The notes under the pieces are model-generated. The model was not told the origin of the DNA, did not search any database, and saw only the letters and a program-made list of their open reading frames with translations. DNA of 64,000 bases from Uliginosibacterium paludis (GTDB taxonomy: Bacteria > Pseudomonadota > Gammaproteobacteria > Burkholderiales > Rhodocyclaceae). The position numbers and the translations under genes were made by a program. The stretch covers positions 744,001-808,000 of the forward strand of contig NZ_JBDIVF010000001.1 of NCBI RefSeq assembly GCF_039631355.1, in the 5' to 3' direction. Below, one piece after another: positions 24,701 through 33,743 of this stretch; the first letter of the stretch is position 1, and every line of letters begins with the position of its first letter.

Positions 24701-26046
24701 GCATGCACCTCGTCGAGCATGAGCTGGCGTGCCCGCCAGGGTGCCGCCACGCCGAACATCGCGGCCACATTCACCGCGGAGCGCAAACCGTCCTCGTGAA
24801 AACCGTAGCCGGTCCAGGCGCCCGCAAACCAGCTCCGATGACGCCCCTGCAATGCAGGCAGATGGGCCTGCGCATCAATGGCGCCCTGATCGAAAACGGG
24901 ATGGTCGTAGTCGAACTCGGCCAGCACATGCCCGGCAGACGGCTCCTTGAAAGGATTGAGCGTCACCATGACAGGGGAATGGAAGGGCAACGGCTGCAGC
25001 TGGTTGAGCAGATAGCTGACCGAGACCGGACGCTGATCGGCCCGGCCCTCGCCGGCCATGTAGTTCCAGGCCGACCACACCTTGCGCCGGCGCGGCAGCA
25101 GCGCCGGATCCGTGTGCAGCACGGCACGGTTCGGCTGATAGCGGACGGCCCCCAGAACGGCGCGCTCGGCTGCGGTCGCCTCCTCGCCCAGAATGGCGAG
25201 GGTGGTGTCGCTGTGGCAGGCAAACACGATCGCGTCGAACTGCTCGCTGCCTGCATCGCACACCACCGTTACCCCGCCTGCATCGCGTATCACCCGGCGC
25301 ACCGGCCAGTTCAAACGCAGGTCTGAAATGCCCGCCAGCATGCGCTTTACATATTCGCGCGACCCGCCACGAACGGTCAGCCACTGCGGCCGGTCGAGAA
25401 TCTGGAGCAGACCGTGGTTGTGACAGAAGCGCAGGAAGGTGTTCAGCGGGTAATGCAGCATCTGCTCGGTCGGACACGACCAGATGGCGGCCGCCATCGG
25501 CAGCAGATAGCCATTGCGGAAAGACTCGCTGTAACCGTTCCGGTCCAGATACACGCCCAGCGGAACATCAGGCGCGGCATGCTCGCGCGCCAGGCGGGTG
25601 GTCTCGGCATTGAAGCGTCGGATGTCGCGCAGCATCTGCCAGAACGCGGGACGGGCAAGGTTCGCCCCCTGGGCAAACAGCGTGGCCACGCTGGTGCCCG
25701 CCCACTCGATATCTTCGGCACCAAGACTCACGCCGAAAGACATGTCGCTGGCGGCCACCGGTACATCGAGTGCAGCAAAGAGCCCGCAGAGCTCGGGATA
25801 GGTCCGCCGGTTGAAGACCAGAAAGCCGGTATCGACCGGATGGCGGATGCCGTCGACCGTCACGTCGACCGTGTTGGCATGGCCGCCCGCATACGCACCG
25901 GCCTCGAACAGGGTCACCCGATGCTGCCGGCCGAGCAGCCAGGCCGCACCCAGCCCGGCAATCCCGCCACCGACCACGGCAATGCGCAAGGCGCGATCCT
26001 GACGGCTGGCAGCGGCGTTCGAGGGGACGAGGTCATCCAGTTTCAT
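24697..26046 (-). CDS. FAD-dependent oxidoreductase (amine-oxidase fold) of the fatty-acid cluster
   Basis: A 449-residue flavoprotein. The dinucleotide-binding fold is IAVVGGGIAGLGAAWLLGR near residue 21, followed by LFEAGAYAGGH, DTGFLVFN and the C-terminal FAD contact FAGAWTGYGFHEDGLRSA. Relatives beside CFA-type methylases include fatty-acid desaturases of the furan fatty-acid pathway, so acyl-chain desaturation is my best guess. I chose the ATG at 26046 (GGAG 6 bases upstream); earlier in-frame ATGs would translate through the operator. It is the first gene of the operon. Confidence 0.85.
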   Translation of the reverse strand: MKLDDLVPSNAAASRQDRALRIAVVGGGIAGLGAAWLLGRQHRVTLFEAGAYAGGHANTVDVTVDGIRHPVDTGFLVFNRRTYPELCGLFAALDVPVAASDMSFGVSLGAEDIEWAGTSVATLFAQGANLARPAFWQMLRDIRRFNAETTRLAREHAAPDVPLGVYLDRNGYSESFRNGYLLPMAAAIWSCPTEQMLHYPLNTFLRFCHNHGLLQILDRPQWLTVRGGSREYVKRMLAGISDLRLNWPVRRVIRDAGGVTVVCDAGSEQFDAIVFACHSDTTLAILGEEATAAERAVLGAVRYQPNRAVLHTDPALLPRRRKVWSAWNYMAGEGRADQRPVSVSYLLNQLQPLPFHSPVMVTLNPFKEPSAGHVLAEFDYDHPVFDQGAIDAQAHLPALQGRHRSWFAGAWTGYGFHEDGLRSAVNVAAMFGVAAPWRARQLMLDEVHA

Positions 26047-26099
26047 GTCGGGCTCCGGAGCGGGTTCGGGCAATATTCGGTCTTGAGGTGGTCGCATAG

Positions 26100-26116
26100 T
26101 TTTGTCCTGGACAAAA
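26100..26116. promoter_or_regulatory. Inverted repeat, probable operator of the B12 MerR regulator
   Basis: TTTTGTCC-T-GGACAAAA has perfect 8-bp arms. It starts about 10 bp downstream of the predicted transcription start of the leftward fatty-acid operon and 55 bp upstream of the MerR gene. That position suits repression of the operon, with possible autoregulation. Confidence 0.6.
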
Positions 26117-26131
26117 ATGCGGCTTGTTCCT

Positions 26132-26160
26132 ACGATAGGCATCAGATTGATCCAGGTCAA
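26132..26160 (-). promoter_or_regulatory. Sigma-70 promoter of the fatty-acid operon
   Basis: Reading leftward: -35 TTGACC (26160-26155), a 17-bp spacer, then -10 TATCGT (26137-26132). The start would be near 26125, placing the inverted repeat at roughly +9 to +25 and giving a leader of about 80 nt. Confidence 0.55.
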
Positions 26161-26171
26161 CTCCCGAATTC

Positions 26172-27098
26172 ATGACTCGCTCCGACAAGCCTGAAGATCT
26201 GCTGGGCATCTCCGCGGTCGAACGCGACACCGGCTTGCTCAAGGAAACCCTGCGCGTCTGGGAACGCCGCTACGGCTTCCCCATGCCTCAGCGCGACGCC
26301 TTGGGCGAGCGCGTCTATCCGCGCGCGCAGGTCGAGCGTTTGCTCCAGTTCCGCCGGCTGATGGACCAGGGCTGGCGCCCCGGCAAGCTCATGGCGCTGA
26401 GCGAAGCGGCGCTGCAGGCCCTGCTCGCCTCCTCGGCCGGCGCGGCGCCCCCGCCCGAGGTGACGGCCATTCTCGACACGCTTGCCGCCCGCGATGCCGT
26501 CGCCGTGCGCCGGTGTCTGGGCAACAGGCTCGCCCGCGACGGCCTTGCCCGTTTCGTCCTGGAATACGCCATTCCGGTCTGTGTGGAAATCGGTCAAGCC
26601 TGGGCGCGGGGCGATCTGGATGTCGGGCAGGAACACCTGTTTACCGAACAGTTGCAGAACTGCCTGCGCGAAGCGATCAGCCAGACCGACATTGAAGCGA
26701 GCCGGCCGCGCATCCTGCTCACCACTTTTCCGGACGAGCAGCACACCCTCGGCCTGCTCTTTGCCGAAGCCCTGCTCGCGCCGGCAGGTGCGCGCTGCTC
26801 ATCGATCGGCGCAAGTACCCCTCTGGCAGACATTTCCCGCACCATGCTCGATGGCGATTTCGACGTGCTGGCGCTCTCGTTCAGCGCGGCCTTCCCGGCG
26901 CGGCAGGCGCTCAGCGGCCTGCAGGAACTGGCCGCGCGGCTGCGCGAGGGCAGCGAGATCTGGGTGGGCAGCGCGGTACTGGCGGCCAAGCCCAAAGCCT
27001 TGCCCGGCGTACGTTACCTTGCACGCATGGAAGACACCCTGAGTGCGCTCGAAACCTGGCGGGACGCGCATCCGCCGGCCGGTCCGGCGGCGGGGTGA
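26172..27098 (+). CDS. MerR regulator with cobalamin photoreceptor domain (LitR/CarH type)
   Basis: A 308-residue regulator. The N-terminal MerR domain has TLRVWERRYGFPMPQRDALGERVY. The middle helical domain has W144-x9-E154-H155, the adenosylcobalamin-shielding motif of CarH/LitR light sensors. The Rossmann domain has E189-x-H191-x-x-G194, where the histidine is the expected cobalt ligand. Such proteins are B12-bound repressors in the dark and release DNA on illumination. It diverges from the flavin oxidoreductase gene and most likely represses that operon. The ATG at 26172 has only a weak ribosome-binding site. Confidence 0.87.
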   Translation: MTRSDKPEDLLGISAVERDTGLLKETLRVWERRYGFPMPQRDALGERVYPRAQVERLLQFRRLMDQGWRPGKLMALSEAALQALLASSAGAAPPPEVTAILDTLAARDAVAVRRCLGNRLARDGLARFVLEYAIPVCVEIGQAWARGDLDVGQEHLFTEQLQNCLREAISQTDIEASRPRILLTTFPDEQHTLGLLFAEALLAPAGARCSSIGASTPLADISRTMLDGDFDVLALSFSAAFPARQALSGLQELAARLREGSEIWVGSAVLAAKPKALPGVRYLARMEDTLSALETWRDAHPPAGPAAG

Positions 27099-27147
27099 GG
27101 AGTCCGGCTGCTAGAATCGCCACTCCCTCACTTCAGGCCGCCCGACC

Positions 27148-27636
27148 ATGGACTACGCCCGCCCCGAGTTCGAAAACCGCATCGTCGCTCCGCAGGATCT
27201 CGCCCGCCGCATTGCGGAACTGCCCCGCCCGCTGGTCTTCACCAACGGCTGCTTCGACATCATCCACCGCGGCCATGTCACCTATCTGGCGCAGGCGCGC
27301 GCGCTCGGCGCCTCGATGATCGTGGCGCTGAATACCGACGCCTCGGTGAAACGCCAGGGCAAGGGGGACGATCGCCCGATCAACAGCCTGGCCGACCGGG
27401 CCGCAGTCATGGCCGCGCTGCGCTGCGCCGACATGGTGACCTGGTTCGACGAGGACACGCCCATTGCACGCATCCTCGAATGCAGGCCGGATATCCTGGT
27501 CAAGGGCGGCGACTGGCCGGTGGAAAAAATCGTCGGCTACACCGAAGTGCTCGGCTGGGGGGGCTCGGTGCATTCCATCCCCTTTGAGGTGGACCGCTCC
27601 ACCACGGCGCTGCTGGGCAAGATCCGCGCACTCTGA
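27148..27636 (+). CDS. rfaE2: D-glycero-beta-D-manno-heptose 1-phosphate adenylyltransferase (stand-alone)
   Basis: Makes ADP-heptose for the lipopolysaccharide inner core from heptose 1-phosphate and ATP. At 162 residues it is the adenylyltransferase half of HldE alone, without the kinase domain, as in many betaproteobacteria. The nucleotidyltransferase signature is VFTNGCFDIIHRGHVTYLAQA, followed by ALNTDASVKRQGKG, RPINSLADRAAVMAAL and VKGGDW. The kinase domain must be encoded elsewhere. Confidence 0.92.
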   Translation: MDYARPEFENRIVAPQDLARRIAELPRPLVFTNGCFDIIHRGHVTYLAQARALGASMIVALNTDASVKRQGKGDDRPINSLADRAAVMAALRCADMVTWFDEDTPIARILECRPDILVKGGDWPVEKIVGYTEVLGWGGSVHSIPFEVDRSTTALLGKIRAL

Positions 27637-27709
27637 CCGCGGTCCGGCCCGCCGGGCGGCCGGACAACTCATGTTCGTTGCGCGGGGCCAACATGAAAAA
27701 GATTCACAC

Positions 27710-27739
27710 TTGGCATGCGGACAGCGCCCCGCGTAGATT
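27710..27739 (+). promoter_or_regulatory. Probable promoter of the pectinesterase-family gene
   Basis: TTGGCA (27710-27715), an 18-bp spacer and TAGATT (27734-27739). Transcription would start near 27746, so the palindrome at 27758 would lie in the leader. Confidence 0.45.
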
Positions 27740-27757
27740 GTTGTTCCCGGTTACACC

Positions 27758-27779
27758 GCCGGGGGAATATTCCCCCGGC
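27758..27779 (+). promoter_or_regulatory. 22-bp perfect palindrome in the leader, just before the ribosome-binding site
   Basis: Each half is GCCGGGGGAAT, the two halves meeting at an AATATT centre. In RNA it would form a strong hairpin 6 bp upstream of the GGAGG site; in DNA it could be an operator. It has no T tract and is not a terminator for the heptose gene, which ends 120 bp earlier. Confidence 0.55.
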
Positions 27780-27796
27780 ATCTGAGGAGGAAACGA

Positions 27797-29035
27797 GTGA
27801 AAAACATGCAATCCATGCTGGGTCTTGCCGTCCTGTCCACGCTCCTGGTGGCTGGTTGTGCCACCTCCGGCGGCTCTGCGCCCGCAGCATCCACGGCAAC
27901 CCGCCCGCAGCTGAGCGCCTCGCAGGCAGCAGAACACACCCCGGCAGCCTACTTCGCTCGCAGCGGCAGCGTGGATGCCCTGAAGGCAGACGCCTGGGAC
28001 CCGGTCGCGAACGGCATTGGTGACGTGAAGGGCTTCAAGCCCGCCTTCACCGTTGCCGCGGATGGCTCGGGCACCCACAAGAGCGTGCAGGAAGCGCTCG
28101 ACGCCGCCGTGGCAAAGGGTGGCACGGAGCGCCTCTACATCCTCGTCAAGCCTGGCACCTACCGCGGCCAGACCTGCCTGAAGGGCGGCGCACCGGTCAC
28201 CCTCTACGGTCTGGACGACGATGCCGGCAAGGTCGTGATCGTGGACAACAAGTCCAATGGCACGCCCAAGGACAAGGCCGTGACACTCAATGCCTGTGAA
28301 GGCCGCTCGGGCGCAGACAGCTACGGCACCAGCGGCAGCTCCAGCTTCCTCGCCTATGCAGACGGTTTCCAGGCCAAGAACCTGACTTTCTCGAACGACT
28401 TTGACGAGCAATCCGCCCAGCGCGGCCTGCAGGCCGTGGCGATCACCACCCGCGGCGACAAGCTGATCTTTGAGAACGTGCGCTTCCTCGGCAACCAGGA
28501 CACCCTGCAGGTTTCCTCGCCCAGCGTCGGCGTGATCGCCCGCAGCTACTTCAGCAATGTCTATATCGAAGGTGACGTCGACTACGTCTTCGGTCGCGGC
28601 ATCGCCGTGTTCGACAAGGCCGAGTTCAAGAGCGTTGCCCGCGAACGTGCCGAAGGCAGCGGCTACGTTTTCGCACCGAGCCATGCCCAGCTGTATCCCT
28701 ACGGCTTCCTCGCCATGAACAGCAAGTTCACGTCCGATGGCAAGCTCGCCGCCGGCAGCGCTTCGCTGGGCCGTGCCTGGGACGACTCCTCCGGCGCCTT
28801 CAAGGCCGCCGATGGCAAGACCTACCTCCCCAACGGGATGACGGTCATCCGCAACTCGGTGATCGGCACGCATATCAATGCCGTCTCGCCCTGGAGCGGC
28901 GCGGCCTCCACCAACCGCGCGTTCAGCGCTGACAAGCCGGTCACTATCCAGTTCGGGAATCCGAAGGTGGATACCGAGTTTCCGGCCAATCGCCTGTACG
29001 AGTCGGGCAACAGCGGTCCGGGCGCGGCAAAGTAA
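27797..29035 (+). CDS. Pectinesterase-family outer-membrane lipoprotein (PemB/YbhC-like)
   Basis: Predicted lipoprotein of 412 residues: the lipobox LLVAGC gives the lipidated C21. The right-handed beta-helix pectin methylesterase core is complete: GTHKSVQEALDAA, LQAVAI, the catalytic aspartates in NQDTLQ and VDYVFG, and the arginine in SLGRAW. Demethylation of pectin oligomers is likely; the E. coli relative YbhC instead shows acyl-CoA thioesterase activity. A GTG at 27797 fits the GGAGG spacing best (6 bp). The secreted enzyme fits the hexuronate genes at 1-6480. Confidence 0.85.
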   Translation: MKNMQSMLGLAVLSTLLVAGCATSGGSAPAASTATRPQLSASQAAEHTPAAYFARSGSVDALKADAWDPVANGIGDVKGFKPAFTVAADGSGTHKSVQEALDAAVAKGGTERLYILVKPGTYRGQTCLKGGAPVTLYGLDDDAGKVVIVDNKSNGTPKDKAVTLNACEGRSGADSYGTSGSSSFLAYADGFQAKNLTFSNDFDEQSAQRGLQAVAITTRGDKLIFENVRFLGNQDTLQVSSPSVGVIARSYFSNVYIEGDVDYVFGRGIAVFDKAEFKSVARERAEGSGYVFAPSHAQLYPYGFLAMNSKFTSDGKLAAGSASLGRAWDDSSGAFKAADGKTYLPNGMTVIRNSVIGTHINAVSPWSGAASTNRAFSADKPVTIQFGNPKVDTEFPANRLYESGNSGPGAAK

Positions 29036-29100
29036 GCACCTGACGGCAAAAGGCCGGCCGGCAGAGCCTTCAGGCCACTGCCGGCTGGCCAGTCCCCAAG

Positions 29101-29128
29101 CGCCTCGCAAACTCTGCGAGGCGTTTTT
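29101..29128 (+). terminator. Intrinsic terminator of the pectinesterase-family gene
   Basis: CGCCTCGCA pairs with TGCGAGGCG around AACTC, followed by TTTTT. Confidence 0.9.
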
Positions 29129-29143
29129 CATGCCGAACGACTG

Positions 29144-29174
29144 TTTACATAGAGCAGGACGGCCGAATTAGAAT
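29144..29174 (+). promoter_or_regulatory. Probable promoter of cysK
   Basis: TTTACA (29144-29149) and TAGAAT (29169-29174), each 5 of 6 to consensus, with a long 19-bp spacer. The gene starts 33 bp after the -10 box. Confidence 0.45.
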
Positions 29175-29206
29175 CGGGCGATCAATACCCTCTGAGGAGA
29201 CGCAGA

Positions 29207-30139
<933 letters not shown>

Positions 30140-30161
30140 TCGATATCAGCCCCGCAACCGG

Positions 30162-30186
30162 AACAGGGCGCTTCGGCGCCCTGTTT
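30162..30186 (+). terminator. Intrinsic terminator of cysK with UUCG loop
   Basis: AACAGGGCGC pairs with GCGCCCTGTT around TTCG, a very stable tetraloop, followed by a short T run. It lies between cysK and the C-S lyase gene. Confidence 0.85.
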
Positions 30187-30232
30187 GCTTGCCGGCCCCC
30201 TACACTTCCGTTTTGCTTCAAGAAAGACGCTC

Positions 30233-31378
30233 ATGACCGCAGATTTCCTGACACCGCCCGACCGGCGCCATTCCGATAGCATCAAGTGGCAGCGCTACGC
30301 AGGCCGAGACATCCTGCCGATGTGGGTCGCCGACATGGACTACGCCATCCCCGAGCCGGTGCAGCAGGCCCTGCAGGACCGCGTCGCACATGGCGTGTTC
30401 GGCTACGCCCATCCCTCCGAATCGCTCCGGCAAGCCATCGTTGAAGGCATCGAGCGTGACCATGGCTGGCGGATCGACGCCGACTGGCTGGTCTTCCTGC
30501 CCGGCGTGGTCAGCGGCTTCAACCTCACGGCACGCCTGGCCGGGGAGCCGGGCAGCAACATCCTGGCCTTCCCGCCGGTCTATCCGCCGATCCTGACCGC
30601 CGCAGGCAACCAGGAGCGCAGCCTGCTGCGCAGCGAACTCGTGCTCGCCGGCGGTCGCTGGGAGTATGACTGGGCCGGGCTAGACACCCTGCTCGAAACC
30701 CGCCGCGCACGCGCGATGATGCTGTGCAACCCGCACAATCCGGTCGGACGAAGCTGGAGCCGCGAGGAGCTGACCCGCCTGGCCTGGTACGCCGAAAAAC
30801 ACGACTGGCTGATCTGCTCCGACGACATCCATTGCGGTCTGGTGATCGATCCGGCGCATCCCTATACGCCGATCGCCTCGCTCGACGAGGCGGTCGCACA
30901 ACGCACGATCACGCTGATGGCGCCCTCCAAGACCTGGAACATCCCGGGCCTCGGCTGCGCGTTTGCGATCATCCCGAATGCCGGGCTGCGCAAGCAGTAC
31001 ATTGCCGCGGGCCGAGGACTCATGCCGGACGTGAACATCCTCGGTCTGGTCGCCTGCGAAGCCGCCTACCGCGAGGGCGACGCGTGGCGTCAGGCACTGC
31101 TCGCTCAGCTGCGCACCAACGCAAAACGCCTGCTGGAAGCAGTCAATGCGCTGCCCGGACTGAGCATGACGCCAGTGGAAGCTACCTATCTCGCCTGGAT
31201 CGATTGCCGCGGGCTGGGCCAGTCCGGTCCGCAGAAATATTTTGAAACCCACGGCCTCGGCTTTTCCGACGGACGCGACTTCGGCATGGAGGGTTTCGTG
31301 CGCATCAACTTCGCCTGCAGCCCGACCCTGCTCGAAGAAGCCATCCGTCGCCTCGAGCTGGCAGTGCGCGCCGCCTGA
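30233..31378 (+). CDS. patB: Cystathionine beta-lyase / C-S lyase (PatB/MalY family)
   Basis: PLP-dependent fold-type I enzyme of 381 residues that cleaves C-S bonds, as in cystathionine or S-substituted cysteines. The N-terminus RRHSDSIKWQRYAGRDILPMWVADMDY is diagnostic of the PatB/MalY family. Also visible are NPHNPVGRSWSREEL, CSDDIHCGL, the PLP lysine in MAPSKTWNIPGL and VRINFAC near the end. Downstream of cysK it could balance cysteine and methionine metabolism. I chose the ATG at 30233 because the RRHSDS block then sits near residue 10. Confidence 0.9.
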   Translation: MTADFLTPPDRRHSDSIKWQRYAGRDILPMWVADMDYAIPEPVQQALQDRVAHGVFGYAHPSESLRQAIVEGIERDHGWRIDADWLVFLPGVVSGFNLTARLAGEPGSNILAFPPVYPPILTAAGNQERSLLRSELVLAGGRWEYDWAGLDTLLETRRARAMMLCNPHNPVGRSWSREELTRLAWYAEKHDWLICSDDIHCGLVIDPAHPYTPIASLDEAVAQRTITLMAPSKTWNIPGLGCAFAIIPNAGLRKQYIAAGRGLMPDVNILGLVACEAAYREGDAWRQALLAQLRTNAKRLLEAVNALPGLSMTPVEATYLAWIDCRGLGQSGPQKYFETHGLGFSDGRDFGMEGFVRINFACSPTLLEEAIRRLELAVRAA

Positions 31379-31399
31379 AGGCGGCCGCGTGCCAAAAGA

Positions 31400-31425
31400 A
31401 AACGGCAGCCCGAAAGCTGCCGTTT
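31400..31425. terminator. Bidirectional terminator between converging genes
   Basis: AAACGGCAGC pairs perfectly with GCTGCCGTTT around CCGAAA, between the C-S lyase gene and the HTH-receiver gene, which converge here. Confidence 0.85.
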
Positions 31426-31443
31426 GCATTCACCCGCCGGGAC

Positions 31444-32067
31444 TCAGCCCACACGCCGCTGCATCTGCATCAGACGCGCCTGGATGTAGCCCTTGAGTTC
31501 GCGGAAGGGAATCGGCTTGCCGTAGATCAGGACGTCTTCGGGCAGCCCGCCCTGCTCGTCAATGTCTTCCTGCGAGAGGCCGGTAATCACGATGATGTCC
31601 ATGCCGGCCAACTGGGGATCGGCGCGCAGCTTGCGGATCATCGCGAAGCCGTCGAGATCGGGCATTACCAGGTCGGCCACGAGCAGGTCGGGCGTGTTGC
31701 GGCCGATCTCCATCAGGCCCTCGAAGCCGGACGCGACGATCTTGACGTTGACCGGCATGTCCCAGGTCGCAACGGTTTTTTCGTAGAGCGCCTGCATCAG
31801 GCGGTCATCTTCGGCAATCAGCACCCGCAGCTCGGGCACCTTGGCCGCAGCGCGCTGGGCCGGCCCGGCCTGGCGCTTGCGCAGGAAGGCTTCGACGGAA
31901 GTCACCCGGATGCGGCGGTGGCCGCCGGCGGTCTTCCAGGCATCGAGCAAACCGTTTTCGACCATCTGCTGGACGGTACCCAGAGACACGCCAAGCATCT
32001 GTGCGGCATCGCTGGTACTGCAGAATTCGCGATCCGGTTTGCCATTGGCCGGCAGGGCGTCAGACAT
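31444..32067 (-). CDS. Response regulator with N-terminal helix-turn-helix and C-terminal receiver domain
   Basis: A 207-residue protein in reversed order. Residues 14-64 form an excisionase/MerR-like helix-turn-helix (CSTSDAAQMLGVSLGTVQQMVENGLLDAWKTAGGHRRI). Residues 80-200 form a receiver domain with the acidic pocket EDD (86-88), phospho-acceptor D132 in VADLVMPD and lysine in IYGKPIP. No kinase lies beside it, so it is an orphan. It converges on the C-S lyase gene. Known relatives occur in Rhodocyclales and Burkholderiales, with unknown targets. Confidence 0.83.
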   Translation of the reverse strand: MSDALPANGKPDREFCSTSDAAQMLGVSLGTVQQMVENGLLDAWKTAGGHRRIRVTSVEAFLRKRQAGPAQRAAAKVPELRVLIAEDDRLMQALYEKTVATWDMPVNVKIVASGFEGLMEIGRNTPDLLVADLVMPDLDGFAMIRKLRADPQLAGMDIIVITGLSQEDIDEQGGLPEDVLIYGKPIPFRELKGYIQARLMQMQRRVG

Positions 32068-32194
32068 TCATGAACCTCGGTGTAATTGAACGTTCGTTTC
32101 ACGCCCTTGCAGGGCAAGCGCACCGATTGTAACGCACGCCCGTAAGCCCTCATGTCTTATCCGACGACCGCGCGAATGCAACAAGGGAAAGCCC

Positions 32195-33601
32195 TTAGTA
32201 GCCAGCGCCCTGAACATAGTTCTCGAAACGGGTGTACTCGCCGATAAAGGTCATCGGAACCATACCGGTCGGGCCGTTACGGTGCTTGGCGATGATCAGC
32301 TCGGCCTTGCCCTTGTCCTGGGTGTCCGGGTTGTAGATCTCGTCGCGGTACACGAACATGATGATGTCGGCATCCTGCTCCAGCGCGCCGGATTCACGAA
32401 GGTCAGAGGCCATCGGGCGCTTGTCCGCACGCTGCTCCAGGCTGCGGTTGAGCTGAGAGAGCGCCATGATCGGCACGTTGAGCTCCTTGGCAAGCCCCTT
32501 TACCGAACGCGAGATTTCCGACAGTTCGGCCGCCCGGTTGTCGCTTTCCTTGTGCGACTGCATCAGCTGCAGGTAGTCGATGATGATGAGCCCCAGCTTG
32601 CCGCCGCATTGCCGGTGCAGACGGCGGGCGCGAGCGCGCAAGTCGATCGGGTTCAGGCCGGGCGTTTCATCAATGAAGATCTGCGCTTCGTGCAGCTTGC
32701 CCAGCGAATAGGAAAGCCGCTGCCATTCGTCGTCATTGAGCTGCCCCGTTTTGAGCCGGTGCTGGTCCAGCCGGCCGACCGAGGAAATGAAGCGCATGAC
32801 GAGCTGGGTGGCCGGCATTTCCATCGAGAAGATCGCGACCGGCAACTGCCCTTCCAGCGCCACCGCCTCGGCGATGTTGAGCGCGAACGAGGTCTTGCCC
32901 ATACCGGGGCGGCCTGCCACGATGATCATGTCGGTGCCATGCAGGCCGGACGTCATCTTGTCGAGATCCGCGAGACCGGTCGGCACGCCGGTCACCGCGG
33001 CCGGGCTGTCGCGGTCGTACAGTTCCTGGATGCGCTCGACCACCTGGCTCAGCACAGGCTGGATCGCTATGAAGCCGGCCTCCTGACGGGCGCCCTCGTC
33101 CCGGATCGCCAGGATCCGCGATTCGGCATCATCCAGGATCAGGCTCGCGTCCCGTCCGGCGGGCGCCAGCGCACCGGCCGCGATTTCGTCGCCCACGGTC
33201 ACCAGCTTGCGCAGGATGGCACGCTCGCGAACGATCTCGCCATAGCGCCGGATGTTCGAGGCCGAGGGCGTGTTGTTCGCCAGCTCGCCCAGATAGGCCA
33301 GACCACCCGCATTCTGCGCCTCGCCACTCTTGTCGAGCGACTCGAAAACGGTCACTACGTCGGCCGGTTTGCCCTGCTCGATCAGGCGGGCGATGTGGTG
33401 GAAGATGCGGCGATGCTCGTCGCGGTAGAAATCGACCTCGGTCACCAGGTCGGCAATGCGGTCCCAGGCCGAGTTGTCGAGCATAAGACCGCCCAGCAGG
33501 GACTGCTCGGCCTCGATCGAGTGGGGTGGCAGCTTGAGTGCCCCGATTTGCGGGTCCATTACCTGCGGACCGCTGGAGCGTTCCTCACGAGTGCGTGCCA
33601 T
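32195..33601 (-). CDS. dnaB: Replicative DNA helicase
   Basis: Hexameric 5'-3' helicase of the replication fork. It has 468 residues: an N-terminal DnaG-interacting domain (LKLPPHSIEAEQSLLGGLMLDNSAWDRI), a linker, and a RecA-like motor with Walker A GRPGMGKTSFAL, IFSMEMPATQLVMR, LGLIIIDYLQLM and LSQLNRSLEQRADKRPMASDLRESGALEQDADIIMF. The C-terminus ends FENYVQGAGY. No intein or truncation is seen. Confidence 0.96.
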   Translation of the reverse strand: MARTREERSSGPQVMDPQIGALKLPPHSIEAEQSLLGGLMLDNSAWDRIADLVTEVDFYRDEHRRIFHHIARLIEQGKPADVVTVFESLDKSGEAQNAGGLAYLGELANNTPSASNIRRYGEIVRERAILRKLVTVGDEIAAGALAPAGRDASLILDDAESRILAIRDEGARQEAGFIAIQPVLSQVVERIQELYDRDSPAAVTGVPTGLADLDKMTSGLHGTDMIIVAGRPGMGKTSFALNIAEAVALEGQLPVAIFSMEMPATQLVMRFISSVGRLDQHRLKTGQLNDDEWQRLSYSLGKLHEAQIFIDETPGLNPIDLRARARRLHRQCGGKLGLIIIDYLQLMQSHKESDNRAAELSEISRSVKGLAKELNVPIMALSQLNRSLEQRADKRPMASDLRESGALEQDADIIMFVYRDEIYNPDTQDKGKAELIIAKHRNGPTGMVPMTFIGEYTRFENYVQGAGY

Positions 33602-33743
33602 GATTTCCTGAACTGCAAAAGCGTGAAGTTTAATGCAGAGCCTCGCATTGATCCCACAAGAATCTCCGACAAACGTGCATCATGAGGCCTTGAAGCCGGC
33701 TGAGCGCCAGCGCTATCCGGGCTAGAATTGCTTATCTTTGCTG

